A stretch of 64,000 nucleotides of DNA from Bacillota bacterium (GTDB taxonomy: Bacteria; Bacillota; Clostridia; Lachnospirales; Lachnospiraceae). The DNA lies in the NCBI GenBank assembly GCA_902363515.1, contig CABJAN010000001.1, positions 310,001 to 374,000 on the forward strand, read 5' to 3'. Below are positions 17,294 through 26,524 of this stretch, in pieces. The translations under genes were made by a program, and so were the position numbers. The notes under the pieces are model-generated. The model was not told where the DNA came from and did not search any database. It saw only the letters and a list, made by a program, of their open reading frames with translations. Position 1 is the stretch's first letter. Every line of letters starts with the position of its first letter.

Positions 17294-19864
17294 TTATACT
17301 GGCTTCCTGCCGCAGCACTGCTTATATTTCTTGCCGCTGCCGCATGGGCAGGGATCATTTGGATAGACTTTCTTCTCTGCTCTTTGTACTGGTTTTTTAG
17401 GCCCAGTCTCATCCTTATTGGTTCCTGTCACTTGTGCTACCTGTTCTCTCTCTACCTTATGCTCCAAACGTACATGGTACAGCAGTCTTAACGTAGCCTC
17501 CTGAATAGACGCAATCATACCGTCAAACATTTCATAAGCCTGCATCTTGTATTCTACCTTCGGATCTCTCTGTCCATACGCCTGAAGACCGATTCCCTGG
17601 CGGAGCTGATCCATATCATCAATATGATCCATCCATTTCTGGTCAATAACTTTCAGAAGAATCACACGTTCCAGCTCACGAAGCTGCTCTGCTTCCGGGA
17701 ACTCTGCTTCTTTTTCTTCGTAAAGTTTTACTGCCTGCTCTTTTAAGTCTTGTTTTACCTGATTTTTCTTCTTTCCTTTTACATCTTCCAGTGTCAAAGG
17801 CTTTAATGGAATCGTAGGAAGCAGCACTGCATTGATTTCTCCTAAATCCCATTCTTCCTGGTCTACATCATCAGACAGACACATATCTACGGTATGGTCT
17901 ACAGTATCTGTAATCATCTTATAAATAGAGTCACGCATGTTTGCTCCATCCAGAACCATACGTCTCTCTTTATAAATAATTTCCCTTTGTTCATTATTTA
18001 CCTGGTCATACTCCAACAGGTTTTTACGGATACCATAGTTATTTCCTTCAATCTTCTTCTGGGCTTTTTCAATAGCACTGGAAAGCATTTTATGCTCAAT
18101 CTGCTCATTTTCTGCTACCCCAAGAGACTGGAATACTTTCATCAGTTTTTCAGAACCGAAAAGACGCATTAAATCATCTTCCAGAGAAATATAGAATCTG
18201 GATTCACCCGGGTCTCCCTGACGTCCGGAACGTCCACGAAGCTGATTGTCAATACGTCTGGACTCATGACGCTCTGTACCAATAATCTTCAGACCGCCTG
18301 CTGCTTTTGCCACATCGTCCAGTTTAATATCCGTACCACGTCCGGCCATATTCGTAGCAATGGTTACATTTCCGGCTTCTCCGGCATGAGCTACGATTTC
18401 AGCCTCCTGCTCGTGGAATTTCGCATTTAATACCTGGTGCTTAATACCCTCTCTGTTCAACATCCGGCTTAAAAGCTCTGAAGTCTCAATAGTAATCGTA
18501 CCGACAAGCACCGGCTGTTTCTTGGCATGGGCTTCTTTTACTGCCTCCACTACAGCCCGGAATTTTTCCTTTTTGGTCATATAAACTGCATCATCCAGGT
18601 CAATACGCGCTACCGGCTTATTGGTAGGAATTTCAATAACATCCATTCCATAAATATCACGAAACTCCTGCTCTTCTGTAAGGGCAGTACCTGTCATACC
18701 GGATTTCTTTGCATATTTATTAAAGAAGTTCTGGAAGGTAATGGTTGCCAGAGTCTTACTCTCTCTTCTTACCTTTACGTGCTCCTTTGCTTCAATAGCC
18801 TGGTGAAGACCATCGGAATATCTTCTTCCCGGCATAATACGTCCGGTAAATTCATCTACAATTAAAACTTCATCATCTTTTACCACATAATCCTGGTCAC
18901 GGAACATGAGATAATGAGCCCGAAGAGCCAGAATCATATTGTGCTGGATTTCCAGGTTTTCCGGGTCTGCCAGGTTTTCAATATGGAAGAAATTCTCAAC
19001 CTTTTTCACACCCTGTTCTGTAAGGTTTACGATTTTATCCTTCTCATTAACAATGAAATCACCGGTTTCTGTAATTTCTTCTCCCATAATGGCAGTCATT
19101 TTCGTCATTTCTCCGCTGGCTTCTCCACGCTCTAACTGTTTTGCCAGGATGTCGCAGACCTCATAGAGCTTGGTAGATTTGCCGCTCTGTCCGGAAATAA
19201 TCAAAGGAGTACGTGCCTCATCAATCAAAACAGAGTCCACCTCATCAATGATGGCATAATGAAGGTCTCTCTGTACCAGCTGCTCTTTATAAATAACCAT
19301 GTTATCACGAAGATAGTCAAATCCCAGTTCATTGTTGGTAACATAGGTAATATCACAGGCATACTGTTCCCGTCTCTCATCATTTTTCATGTCATTTAAA
19401 ACCACACCAACAGTCAGTCCTAAAAATTCATGAACCTTTCCCATCCACTGGGCATCACGGTGAGCCAGGTAATCATTGACCGTTACAACGTGAACACCTT
19501 TTCCTTCCAGAGCATTTAAGTAAGCTGGAAGTGTAGATACCAGAGTCTTACCTTCACCGGTTCTCATCTCTGCAATACGACCTTGGTGAAGAATGATACC
19601 ACCGATTAACTGCACCCGGTAATGCTCCATACCAAGAACACGCTTTGCAGCCTCTCTTACGGTTGCAAAAGCTTCCGGAAGAAGCTGGTCCAGAGTCTCC
19701 CCTTTTTCCAGACGGTTTTTATACTCTCTGGTCTTTCCCCGCAGTTCTTCATCTGTCAAAGCCTGCATGGTTGGCCGGAGAGCTTCGATTTTATCCACGG
19801 TAGAGTAGATACGTTTCAATTCTCTCTCACTGTGTGTTCCAAACATTTTTTTTATGATATTCAT
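17294..19864 (-). CDS. secA: Preprotein translocase ATPase SecA
   Basis: An 856-aa motor that drives exported proteins through SecYEG. Seen in order: Walker A in [37 protein letters not shown] (DEAD-like motif II), the preprotein cross-linking domain, [24 protein letters not shown] (motif VI), helical scaffold/wing, and a C-terminal zinc-binding tail [13 protein letters not shown]. Full length for Firmicutes. GGGAG precedes the ATG. A good promoter lies at 19911-19939, so secA likely heads the minus-strand operon through prfB. Confidence 0.98.
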   Translation of the reverse strand: MNIIKKMFGTHSERELKRIYSTVDKIEALRPTMQALTDEELRGKTREYKNRLEKGETLDQLLPEAFATVREAAKRVLGMEHYRVQLIGGIILHQGRIAEMRTGEGKTLVSTLPAYLNALEGKGVHVVTVNDYLAHRDAQWMGKVHEFLGLTVGVVLNDMKNDERREQYACDITYVTNNELGFDYLRDNMVIYKEQLVQRDLHYAIIDEVDSVLIDEARTPLIISGQSGKSTKLYEVCDILAKQLERGEASGEMTKMTAIMGEEITETGDFIVNEKDKIVNLTEQGVKKVENFFHIENLADPENLEIQHNMILALRAHYLMFRDQDYVVKDDEVLIVDEFTGRIMPGRRYSDGLHQAIEAKEHVKVRRESKTLATITFQNFFNKYAKKSGMTGTALTEEQEFRDIYGMDVIEIPTNKPVARIDLDDAVYMTKKEKFRAVVEAVKEAHAKKQPVLVGTITIETSELLSRMLNREGIKHQVLNAKFHEQEAEIVAHAGEAGNVTIATNMAGRGTDIKLDDVAKAAGGLKIIGTERHESRRIDNQLRGRSGRQGDPGESRFYISLEDDLMRLFGSEKLMKVFQSLGVAENEQIEHKMLSSAIEKAQKKIEGNNYGIRKNLLEYDQVNNEQREIIYKERRMVLDGANMRDSIYKMITDTVDHTVDMCLSDDVDQEEWDLGEINAVLLPTIPLKPLTLEDVKGKKKNQVKQDLKEQAVKLYEEKEAEFPEAEQLRELERVILLKVIDQKWMDHIDDMDQLRQGIGLQAYGQRDPKVEYKMQAYEMFDGMIASIQEATLRLLYHVRLEHKVEREQVAQVTGTNKDETGPKKPVQRAEKKVYPNDPCPCGSGKKYKQCCGRKPV

Positions 19865-19910
19865 GTACTATTACTCCCAAAATCTATAGATTTTAACACT
19901 CTTAGCAAAT

Positions 19911-19939
19911 ATTGTAACACTTTCCGCCTCTTTACACAA
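19911..19939 (-). promoter_or_regulatory. Sigma-A type promoter for secA
   Basis: On the minus strand TTGTGT (19934-19939) and TACAAT (19911-19916) are separated by 17 bases; the start site would lie about 40 bases before the secA ATG. Confidence 0.65.
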
Positions 19940-19940
19940 C

Positions 19941-19985
19941 ATCTAAAAACACAAAAAAGAGGAGCTGTCCCTCAGATACAGCCCC
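19941..19985 (-). terminator. Rho-independent terminator of hpf
   Basis: On the minus strand GGGGCTGT pairs with ACAGCTCC (one G-T pair) around a 9-base loop, followed by TCTTTTTTGTGTTTTT. It lies about 57 bases after the hpf stop. Confidence 0.85.
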
Positions 19986-20042
19986 ACTTTTGTCACTTTA
20001 CTTTTGAAATTGTTTTATTTCCCACTGAAAAGGGGAAGTTTC

Positions 20043-20573
20043 TCAGCCAAAATCCGGCTCAATGAGTCCATAGGTGTTGCCTTTTCTCTTATAAACAACA
20101 TTGACTTCCTCTGTCTCTGCGTTTAAGAATACAAAGAAATTATGACCTAACAGTTCCATCTGTACACAGGCGTCTTCCGGATACATGGGCTTGAAGCCAA
20201 ATTTCTTGGTACGAATGATTTTAATTTCATTTCCATCGTCTTCGAAATCCTTCTCTACAAATTCCGGCTGAAAACCTGCACTTTGTTTTTTGTCAATAAT
20301 TTTATTTTTGTACTTTCTTAACTGTCTTTCAATAATCTCCTCTACCAGGTCAATGGAAACATACATATCGCTGCTTACCTGTTCGGAACGGATAATATTT
20401 CCTTTTACAGGAATGGTAACTTCAATTTTCTGTCTTTCTTTTTCAACGCTAAGTGTAACAATCACTTCCGTGTCAGAGGTAAAGTATTTCTCCAATTTCC
20501 CCAGCTTGTCTTCTACTGCACTTTTAAGGCCTTCTGTAACGTCAATGTTCTTTCCGCTTATTACAAACTTCAT
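20043..20573 (-). CDS. hpf: Ribosome hibernation promoting factor, long form
   Basis: A 176-aa protein with the N-terminal HPF/RaiA fold (KFVISGKNIDVTEGLKSAVEDKLGKLEKYF) and the C-terminal dimerisation domain (FGFKPMYPEDACVQMELLGHNFFVFLNAETEEVNVVYKRK), the two-domain long form that joins 70S ribosomes into inactive 100S dimers in slow growth. The ATG at 20573 is preferred over the in-frame TTG at 20582 because GGGG then stands 9 bases upstream. It has its own promoter and terminator and is a single-gene unit before secA. Confidence 0.95.
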   Translation of the reverse strand: MKFVISGKNIDVTEGLKSAVEDKLGKLEKYFTSDTEVIVTLSVEKERQKIEVTIPVKGNIIRSEQVSSDMYVSIDLVEEIIERQLRKYKNKIIDKKQSAGFQPEFVEKDFEDDGNEIKIIRTKKFGFKPMYPEDACVQMELLGHNFFVFLNAETEEVNVVYKRKGNTYGLIEPDFG

Positions 20574-20636
20574 TCTGTCCAACCCCTTTTACGTGTATTT
20601 TACATAGGCAATGGTGCCGCCCTGTAATGTATTCTT

Positions 20637-20665
20637 ATTATATCAATATTCCTCCATTTATTCAA
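20637..20665 (-). promoter_or_regulatory. Sigma-A type promoter for hpf
   Basis: On the minus strand TTGAAT (20660-20665) and TATAAT (20637-20642) are separated by 17 bases, giving a leader of about 57 bases. Confidence 0.7.
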
Positions 20666-20711
20666 CAGTTTTTAGATAATTTAGAAACAAATTATATTTT
20701 TGTATACTCTT

Positions 20712-21035
20712 TTACTGATTCCCGTTTTTCCCTGCATTGCTGTCATTTACTGCATTATTTCCATTGTCTTCTATGGAATCTCCCATGTTCTCTGCTCCAT
20801 CGCGGATATCATCCCCCAGGTCTTCTACACCGTCTTTTATCTCTCTTCCTGTATCTTCTATGATTCCGTCATCTCTGTTGGTATCTCTATTGGTATCTCT
20901 GTTGGTATCATTTCTGTCTTCTGTTGTTGCAGAATCATTCTTATTGTTTGTGGTGTTGTTATCCCCACAGGCAGTCACCCCACACAAAACAGTAACTAAC
21001 AGCAGTCCCGCAATAACCTTTTTCATGTTCTTCAT
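20712..21035 (-). CDS. Small Asp/Asn-rich lipoprotein
   Basis: A 107-aa lipoprotein with signal peptide and lipobox (LCGVTAC). The mature part is highly acidic and low in complexity: an Asn/Thr stretch, the tandem DTNR repeats (coded by 12-bp DNA repeats at 20871-20906), then a heptad-like acidic helix (GREIKDGVEDLGDDIRDGAENMG). I do not recognise a family; it may be a surface spacer or metal-binding protein. AAGGAG precedes the ATG. Confidence 0.75.
   Translation of the reverse strand: MKNMKKVIAGLLLVTVLCGVTACGDNNTTNNKNDSATTEDRNDTNRDTNRDTNRDDGIIEDTGREIKDGVEDLGDDIRDGAENMGDSIEDNGNNAVNDSNAGKNGNQ
20871..20906. repeat. Three tandem 12-bp repeats inside the lipoprotein gene
   Basis: ATCTCT(G/A)TTGGT occurs three times in a row, coding the DTNR repeats of the lipoprotein on the minus strand. 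The unit is a multiple of three, so copy-number change would keep the frame. Confidence 0.85.
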
Positions 21036-21113
21036 AATGATTATTCTCCTTTTCTATTAAGTTCTGCTGTTAATATGGACAGATTTCTCTTTTTTATACT
21101 TTTTCACAAAAAA

Positions 21114-21150
21114 AGAAGGAGATTATCACAAAATGTAATACGCTCCTTCT
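21114..21150 (-). terminator. Terminator of the dapB transcript
   Basis: On the minus strand AGAAGGAG pairs with CTCCTTCT, followed by TTTTTTGTG, 24 bases after the dapB stop. Confidence 0.8.
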
Positions 21151-21173
21151 TCTCTTCCTGTTTCTATGAAATG

Positions 21174-21932
21174 TCAGCCATTAATCACATGGCTCATGTT
21201 ATACATACCTGCTGCTTTTCCTTTCAGGAATTTGGCAGCTTCCACAGCGCCTTTTGCAAAAACTGTTTTTGAATAAGCAGTATGCTTAAATTCAATCACT
21301 TCATCAGGTCCTGCAAAAATCACCTCGTGCTCTCCTACAATCGTGCCGCCCCGGACCGCAGAAAGACCGATTTCTTTGGAATCTCTCTGTTCCCGTTTCT
21401 GGCTTCTGTCATACACATAGTGATATTGATGATCCATAGCTTCGTTTAAGCTGTCTGCCAGCGCCAGCGCTGTTCCGCTTGGGGCATCTACCTTCAGGTT
21501 GTGATGACGTTCTACAATCTCCATATCAAATCCGGCTGCTGCCAGAACCTTTGCTGCATCCTGAAGAAGTTTCAGCAGAGTATTGATTCCAAGTGACATA
21601 TTCGCAGAACGAAGCACTGCTGTTTTTTCTGCTGTCTCTTCTACTTTTTGTAACTGCTCCTGAGATAATCCTGTAGTACACAGTACCAGAGGAAGCTCCC
21701 TGCTGCCGCAGTATTCCAAAACAGCATCTGTTGCCTTTGCAGAAGAGAAATCAATCATCACATCTGCCTTCACATCACATGCTCCAAGCTCTGTAAATAC
21801 AGGATAGGAATAACGTCCTGTATCCTGCAAATCTACGCCTGCAACGATTTCTGCATTTTCATCTTTGGACACAAGGTCTGAAATAACCTGGCCCATATGT
21901 CCATTACAACCATTCATAATGATTCTGACCAT
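21174..21932 (-). CDS. dapB: 4-hydroxy-tetrahydrodipicolinate reductase
   Basis: A 252-aa NAD(P)H-dependent reductase of the lysine/diaminopimelate pathway. Seen: N-terminal nucleotide-binding motif MNGCNGHMGQVI, DFSSAKAT, the catalytic-site region VERHHNLKVDAPSGTAL with the His/His and Lys, and GEHEVIFAGPDEVIEFKHTAYS. RBS AGAGGA. It follows dapA by 37 bases in the same transcript, so consecutive pathway steps are encoded together, and ends before a clear terminator. Confidence 0.97.
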   Translation of the reverse strand: MVRIIMNGCNGHMGQVISDLVSKDENAEIVAGVDLQDTGRYSYPVFTELGACDVKADVMIDFSSAKATDAVLEYCGSRELPLVLCTTGLSQEQLQKVEETAEKTAVLRSANMSLGINTLLKLLQDAAKVLAAAGFDMEIVERHHNLKVDAPSGTALALADSLNEAMDHQYHYVYDRSQKREQRDSKEIGLSAVRGGTIVGEHEVIFAGPDEVIEFKHTAYSKTVFAKGAVEAAKFLKGKAAGMYNMSHVING

Positions 21933-21969
21933 TTTCTTATCCTCTTTTCTTCTGTATCTCCATAAACCC

Positions 21970-22860
21970 TCACGCCAGTTTCAGTCCAAAATCTTTCATG
22001 GCATTTTTCAGCACTTCCTTATGTGCATCTTCCATTTCAGAAAGCGGCATACGGAAAGGCCCTACTTCTTTTCCCATAAGGTTCATGGCTGTTTTTACCG
22101 GAATCGGATTTACTTCGCAGAATAATCCATGAATCAGCGGAAGCGCCTTTAACTGCATCTGGCAGCTTTCCTTTACATTGCCTTCCATATATTTTGCCAC
22201 AATATCATGTGTATACTGTGGCGCCACATTAGACAATACAGAAATAACACCTTTTCCTCCCAGAGAAAGAATCGGTACAATCTGATCATCATTTCCGGAA
22301 TAAATGTCACATTTTCCATCTGTCAGCGCCGCGATTTCCGCTACCTGAGAAATATTGCCGGATGCTTCTTTTACTCCTACAATATTTTCCACATGGTTTA
22401 CCAGATACGCAATGGTCTCCGGCTGGATATTTACTCCTGTTCTGCTGGCAATGTTATACAGAATAATCGGCAGCTTCACAGATTCTGCGATTGCTGTGTA
22501 ATGGGCAATCAGTCCTTTCTGAGTTGCCTTATTGTAATAAGGGCTTACCAGAAGCAGCCCGTCTGCACCATAGCGCTCTGCCTCTTTTGATAAATGAATC
22601 GCAGTTTCTGTACAGTTTGAACCAGTTCCTGCAATAACCGGAATTCTTTTATTTACTTTTTCTACTGTGTACTTAATTGCCTCCAGATGCTCCTCATGAG
22701 TCAGTGTAGAAGACTCACCTGTGGTACCACAGATTATGATTGCATCTGTATGACCTGCAATCTGTTCTTCCAAAAGTTCCCCTAATTTTTCAAAATTCAC
22801 TTCTCCATTTTCTTTCATGGGCGTAACAATGGCTACACCTGCACCTGTAAAAATAGACAT
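21970..22860 (-). CDS. dapA: 4-hydroxy-tetrahydrodipicolinate synthase
   Basis: A 296-aa class I aldolase condensing pyruvate with aspartate semialdehyde. Seen: GAGVAIVTPM, ICGTTGESSTLTHEEH, SPYYNKATQKGL with the catalytic Tyr, YNIASRTGVNI, and the Schiff-base Lys in VGVKEASGNI. The ATG at 22860 is preferred over the in-frame GTG at 22875 because GAGGAG then lies 7 bases upstream. It sits between the corrinoid adenosyltransferase gene and dapB. Confidence 0.97.
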   Translation of the reverse strand: MSIFTGAGVAIVTPMKENGEVNFEKLGELLEEQIAGHTDAIIICGTTGESSTLTHEEHLEAIKYTVEKVNKRIPVIAGTGSNCTETAIHLSKEAERYGADGLLLVSPYYNKATQKGLIAHYTAIAESVKLPIILYNIASRTGVNIQPETIAYLVNHVENIVGVKEASGNISQVAEIAALTDGKCDIYSGNDDQIVPILSLGGKGVISVLSNVAPQYTHDIVAKYMEGNVKESCQMQLKALPLIHGLFCEVNPIPVKTAMNLMGKEVGPFRMPLSEMEDAHKEVLKNAMKDFGLKLA

Positions 22861-22901
22861 ATTCTTCCTCCTCACGTCAGGTTCCTGTTTTCCTTTGTAT
22901 T

Positions 22902-23393
22902 TTATTTCACAATCTCTAAGGAAACAACTCTGTCTGCCACATTCTTTAAGGCATCTGTTACAATGTTTCCTGTCATAATCAGTTCTGTTTCCTGAGACTT
23001 TGCTCCAATCACTCCCAGAATGTCTTCATCTGAGACAATTCCAAATTCCAGGGCTCCCAAAATCTCATCCAGGATCAGCATATCGCACTCTTCTGTTGCA
23101 AGCACTTTTCTGGCAAAATTTAATCCATTTCGGATATTCAGATTTTCTTCCAGTTTTTCTTCCGGAGTTAAATCTTCATAATAGTTATCTTTTTTTTCAA
23201 ATCTAAATAACCGCACATCTGGTTCCAGGGCTGATAAATAATCCAGTTTTGATGTTGCCCTTCCTTTTAAAAACTGGATTACAATGGCACGTTTCCCGTG
23301 TCCAATGGCTCTGATGGCCTGACCAATAGCAACACTGGTCTTTCCTTTTCCTGGGCCACAGTAAATCTGTGTCAATCCCTTTTCTTCATCCAT
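22902..23393 (-). CDS. Cob(I)alamin/corrinoid adenosyltransferase, BtuR/CobO family
   Basis: A 163-aa P-loop protein transferring the adenosyl group of ATP to a corrinoid to make coenzyme B12. Seen: TQIYCGPGKGKTSVAIGQAIRA (P-loop, in the unusual CobA-type orientation), FLKGRATSKLDYL, DMLILDEILGALEFGI (Walker B) and ELIMTGN. Length is slightly shorter than E. coli BtuR. It heads the dapA-dapB transcript, with a promoter at 23450-23478; no other cobalamin gene is in the window. Confidence 0.9.
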   Translation of the reverse strand: MDEEKGLTQIYCGPGKGKTSVAIGQAIRAIGHGKRAIVIQFLKGRATSKLDYLSALEPDVRLFRFEKKDNYYEDLTPEEKLEENLNIRNGLNFARKVLATEECDMLILDEILGALEFGIVSDEDILGVIGAKSQETELIMTGNIVTDALKNVADRVVSLEIVK

Positions 23394-23449
23394 AATTTAC
23401 ACCTCTTACAGACCGCTTTCTCCTGGTTTGTTATTTTTGAGTTGTGTAT

Positions 23450-23478
23450 ATATTACTACACCTGTGATTATATTGCAA
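23450..23478 (-). promoter_or_regulatory. Promoter for the adenosyltransferase-dapA-dapB transcript
   Basis: On the minus strand TTGCAA (23473-23478) and TAATAT (23450-23455) are 17 bases apart, about 57 bases before the first ATG. Confidence 0.55.
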
Positions 23479-23484
23479 TAAATA

Positions 23485-24111
23485 TTAGTCAGCGTACTCA
23501 AGTTTGCTGACTGAAACCTCATAGGCGGTCCGTTTTTCGGTTTGGTTTTCGTTTAGTTTTTTGATGTATTCCCGGCTTTGGATGCGGCCCCACAGGAGAA
23601 CGTGGCCTCCTACTTCAAAGGCGGATGCATATCTGGCATTTCTGCCCCAGCATATGCATGGTATGTAATCGGATTTTCCATAAGGCCGGTTTACTGCCAG
23701 CAGCAAATCAGCAATTTCTCTTCCCAAAGGTGTTTTTCTGTATACCGGTGGTTTACAAATATAACCATCCAGGAAAATCTGATTGGTTTTTATGGAATCA
23801 TCTGCCTCCTCCACAAAGGAAAGCTCTCTTACAAAAACAGACAGCACCAGCCTGTTCTTTTTCTCTTCGTGACGGTTATAGGAACGGAACTGCCCCTGCA
23901 CCATAATGTATTCTCCTTCATAATCCTGTGTAACGTCTACCAGACGTTCTGAAACCATCAGTGGTATTCTGTCCTCAGAATCGCTGAGCCTTTTCACCAA
24001 AAGGTCTACCAGGTAGAACCCTTCTCCATATACCTGGTGGCTGAATGTAAAGCCGGATGCGATTTTTCCCATAATGGACACCTGATTGTTTTCAATAATT
24101 TTATCTGCCAT
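23485..24111 (-). CDS. SSB-like protein with two OB folds
   Basis: A 208-aa protein that looks like two single-stranded-DNA-binding OB domains in tandem: residues about 5-100 (NQVSIMGKIASGFTFSHQVYG...GEYIMVQGQFRSYNR) and about 110-208 (NQIFLDGYICKPPVYRKTPLGREIADLLLAVNRP...YIPCICWGRNARYASAFEVGGHVLLWGRIQSREY). The second half matches bacterial SSB best. The first is divergent. No acidic SSB C-terminal tip is present, so it may not recruit the usual SSB partners. It is upstream of, and co-oriented with, the adenosyltransferase gene. Confidence 0.8.
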   Translation of the reverse strand: MADKIIENNQVSIMGKIASGFTFSHQVYGEGFYLVDLLVKRLSDSEDRIPLMVSERLVDVTQDYEGEYIMVQGQFRSYNRHEEKKNRLVLSVFVRELSFVEEADDSIKTNQIFLDGYICKPPVYRKTPLGREIADLLLAVNRPYGKSDYIPCICWGRNARYASAFEVGGHVLLWGRIQSREYIKKLNENQTEKRTAYEVSVSKLEYAD

Positions 24112-24221
24112 GATTTGTTTCCCCTTCCTCTTTCTGGTATCTTGTCTATATCATGTTTATTCAGGCAGGTTCTCTTTTAGAACCAATTTTTTATTTTTTT
24201 TTGAAAAAATTTTATTTTCCC

Positions 24222-24249
24222 TTGTAATTAAGAAGAAGTATGATAGAAT
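24222..24249 (+). promoter_or_regulatory. Promoter for typA
   Basis: TTGTAA (24222-24227) and TAGAAT (24244-24249) are separated by 16 bases, giving a leader of about 90 bases. Confidence 0.5.
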
Positions 24250-24274
24250 AAAATCCGTATTTTACTGCAAAAAC

Positions 24275-24305
24275 CAGGGATTACAGGGTTTTTTCCCCAT
24301 CCCTG
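24275..24305 (+). promoter_or_regulatory. Hairpin in the typA leader
   Basis: CAGGGA...TCCCTG with an inner AGGG/CCCC-type pairing and a run of six T in the loop region. It lies between the predicted start site and the ribosome site. A leader structure is plausible; no known riboswitch class is recognised. Confidence 0.35.
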
Positions 24306-24348
24306 AAGCATAGAAAATTTTGAAAAAGCCAAGAAAAGAGGTTCTATA

Positions 24349-26178
24349 ATGAAACAAGCAAGAGAAGATATCAGAAATGTTGCCATTATTGCCCATGTTG
24401 ACCACGGTAAAACAACTTTGGTTGACCAGCTTCTCCGTCAGAGCGGTGTTTTCCGTGAAAATCAGGCAGTTCAGGAGCGCGTTATGGACTCTAATGACAT
24501 TGAGCGGGAACGTGGTATTACCATTCTTTCCAAAAATACTGCTGTATACTATAAAAATACCAAAATCAATATCATTGATACACCTGGACACGCGGACTTC
24601 GGCGGTGAGGTTGAGCGTGTTTTGAAAATGGTAGACGGTGTGATTCTTTTGGTAGACGCCTTTGAAGGCGCTATGCCTCAGACAAAATTTGTTTTAAAAA
24701 AGGCTCTGGAATTAGACCTTCATGTTATTGTATGTATCAACAAGATTGACCGTCCGGAAGCCAGACCAGATGAAGTTATTGATGAAGTTTTAGAGCTGCT
24801 TATGGATCTGGACGCTTCTGACGAACAGTTAGACTGTCCGTTCCTTTACGCTTCTGCAAAAGCCGGACACGCTGTGTTAGACCTTGGAGATACTCCTGAA
24901 AACATGGAGCCATTATTTGAAACCATTTTAAAATATATCCCGGCTCCTACCGGTGACCCGGATGCTCCTACCCAGGCTCTTATCAGCACCATTGATTACA
25001 ATGAATATGTAGGACGTATTGGTGTAGGCAAAGTAGAAAACGGCAGCCTGAAGGTAAACCAGGATGTGGTTCTGGTAAACCATCATGATGCTTCCAAAAT
25101 GAAAAAAGTGAAAATCAGCAAGCTCTATGAATTTGACGGTTTAAACAAAATTGAGGTAAAAGAAGCCGGTATCGGCTCTATTGTAGCCATTGCAGGAATT
25201 GCAGATATCCATATCGGCGATACTCTCTGCTCCCCTGAAAATCCGGATCCCATTCCATTCCAGAAAATTTCTGAGCCTACGATTTCTATGAATTTCATTG
25301 TAAATGACAGTCCTTTTGCCGGACAGGAAGGAAAATTTGTTACTTCTCGTCATTTAAGAGAGCGTCTTATGCGCGAACTGAATACAGATGTAAGTCTTCG
25401 TGTGGAAGATACTGACAGTACAGACTGCTTCAAAGTCTCTGGACGTGGGGAACTGCATTTATCTGTTCTTATTGAAAATATGCGTCGTGAAGGCTATGAA
25501 TTTGCTGTAAGCAAAGCAGAAGTTATTTATAAAGAAGATGAAAGAGGACATAAGCTAGAGCCAATGGAAATTGCTTATATTGACGTTCCGGAAGAATTCT
25601 CCGGTACTGTCATCCAGAGGTTAAGTGAGCGAAAAGGTGAGCTTCAGGGAATGAGCCCGGCAAGTGACGGAAGCACACGTCTGGAATTTCATATTCCTTC
25701 CAGAGGATTAATCGGATTCCGCGGAGAATTCCTTACTTCTACAAAAGGAACCGGTATCTTAAATACTGCGTTTGACGGTTATGCGCCATACAAAGGAGAT
25801 TTACAGTACAGAAAACAGGGCTCTCTTATTGCCTTTGAAGCCGGTGAATCCGTAACTTATGGTTTATTCTCAGCACAGGACCGCGGAACCTTGTTTATTG
25901 GACCTGGAGAAAAGGTTTATTCAGGTATGGTAATCGGACAGAGCGGAAAACCGGAAGATATTGAATTGAACGTATGTAAGACCAAACATCTTACCAACAC
26001 CCGTTCCTCTTCTGCAGACGAAGCCCTGAAGCTGACACCACCAAGAATCTTGAGCCTGGAACAGGCTTTAGACTTTATTGACGTGGATGAGCTTCTGGAA
26101 ATCACGCCGGAGTCTCTGCGTATCCGTAAGAAAATCCTGGATTCCCGCCTGAGAAAAAGACAGAGCTTCAAGAAATAA
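24349..26178 (+). CDS. typA: Ribosome-associated translational GTPase TypA/BipA
   Basis: A 609-aa EF-G-like GTPase that acts on the ribosome in assembly and stress growth. G1 [16 protein letters not shown]2 around [12 protein letters not shown]3 [13 protein letters not shown]4 [13 protein letters not shown], then domain II, EF-G-like domains III and V, and the BipA-specific C-terminal domain ([21 protein letters not shown]...[15 protein letters not shown]). Full length. RBS AGAGG. The next gene on this strand is adhE, but an antisense RNA and terminator stand between them. Confidence 0.98.
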   Translation: MKQAREDIRNVAIIAHVDHGKTTLVDQLLRQSGVFRENQAVQERVMDSNDIERERGITILSKNTAVYYKNTKINIIDTPGHADFGGEVERVLKMVDGVILLVDAFEGAMPQTKFVLKKALELDLHVIVCINKIDRPEARPDEVIDEVLELLMDLDASDEQLDCPFLYASAKAGHAVLDLGDTPENMEPLFETILKYIPAPTGDPDAPTQALISTIDYNEYVGRIGVGKVENGSLKVNQDVVLVNHHDASKMKKVKISKLYEFDGLNKIEVKEAGIGSIVAIAGIADIHIGDTLCSPENPDPIPFQKISEPTISMNFIVNDSPFAGQEGKFVTSRHLRERLMRELNTDVSLRVEDTDSTDCFKVSGRGELHLSVLIENMRREGYEFAVSKAEVIYKEDERGHKLEPMEIAYIDVPEEFSGTVIQRLSERKGELQGMSPASDGSTRLEFHIPSRGLIGFRGEFLTSTKGTGILNTAFDGYAPYKGDLQYRKQGSLIAFEAGESVTYGLFSAQDRGTLFIGPGEKVYSGMVIGQSGKPEDIELNVCKTKHLTNTRSSSADEALKLTPPRILSLEQALDFIDVDELLEITPESLRIRKKILDSRLRKRQSFKK

Positions 26179-26214
26179 TTCATAACAAAGCAAGACAAAA
26201 CTTTCAAAATATAG

Positions 26215-26243
26215 TTGTATCCCGTTTGCAGATATGCTATAGT
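26215..26243 (+). promoter_or_regulatory. Promoter of the antisense RNA opposite the small toxin
   Basis: TTGTAT (26215-26220) and TATAGT (26238-26243) are separated by exactly 17 bases. A transcript from about 26250 would contain no plausible ORF and end at the hairpin 26297-26350. Confidence 0.65.
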
Positions 26244-26249
26244 AAAAGT

Positions 26250-26345
26250 GTAACAAAAGAGCAACCGCCCACAAGGGGTTGACCTATATAAGTCTAGCAT
26301 AGAAAATGCCACCTATACCGGTCAAAGTATGAGGGTGGTTTTTTC
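26250..26345 (+). ncRNA. Candidate antisense RNA antitoxin of a type I system
   Basis: A transcript of about 95 bases predicted from its promoter to the T-run at 26339-26344. It holds a small 5' hairpin (CAACC...GGTTG, 26262-26280) and ends in a long terminator hairpin. It converges with the 32-aa toxin gene on the minus strand, and the two transcripts would overlap across the terminator hairpin, giving a long stretch of complementarity. The CCGCCCAC stretch near its 5' end could also pair with the GGGGGTGG ribosome site of the toxin (seven of eight positions, counting G-U). Inference from layout; expression is untested. Confidence 0.6.
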
Positions 26346-26350
26346 TATGC
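26297..26350. terminator. Bidirectional terminator shared by toxin mRNA and antisense RNA
   Basis: Outer arms GCATAGAAAA/TTTTCTATGC and inner GCCACC/GGGTGG form one long hairpin. Plus-strand T-run TTTTTT follows GGTGG; on the minus strand CATTTTCTATG follows GGTGG. Confidence 0.75.
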
Positions 26351-26359
26351 CTTAAACCA

Positions 26360-26458
26360 TCAGTGACAAATCATATAAATGAATGTCAGCAGTGACAGTA
26401 TGAACATTCCAAAGGCCATCAGGTCTTTAAAATCAAATTGATTTTTATTATTGTTCAT
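26360..26458 (-). CDS. 32-aa hydrophobic peptide, putative holin-like type I toxin
   Basis: A short gene encoding MNNNKNQFDFKDLMAFGMF and then a hydrophobic run through LSLLTFIYMIC to a terminal His. The DLMAFGMFILSLLTFI core matches what I know of the putative holin-like toxin family (Hol_Tox, related to TxpA/BsrG-type peptides): one membrane helix after a polar start. The ribosome site GGGGGTGG is 5 bases from the ATG at 26458. It has its own promoter (26525-26552) and a long leader of about 60 bases, and faces a convergent antisense RNA. Expected action is membrane damage when the antisense RNA is lost. Confidence 0.75.
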   Translation of the reverse strand: MNNNKNQFDFKDLMAFGMFILSLLTFIYMICH

Positions 26459-26524
26459 CAGCACCACCCCCATTCTATGTAGAATAGAGGTCAGCCACCC
26501 TGTAACACGGTTGTTCTTATAAAC

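Noticed and set aside
22861..22901. Lysine riboswitch or T-box before dapA
   Set aside because: Only 41 bases separate dapA from the adenosyltransferase gene, too few for either element, and no conserved motif is seen.
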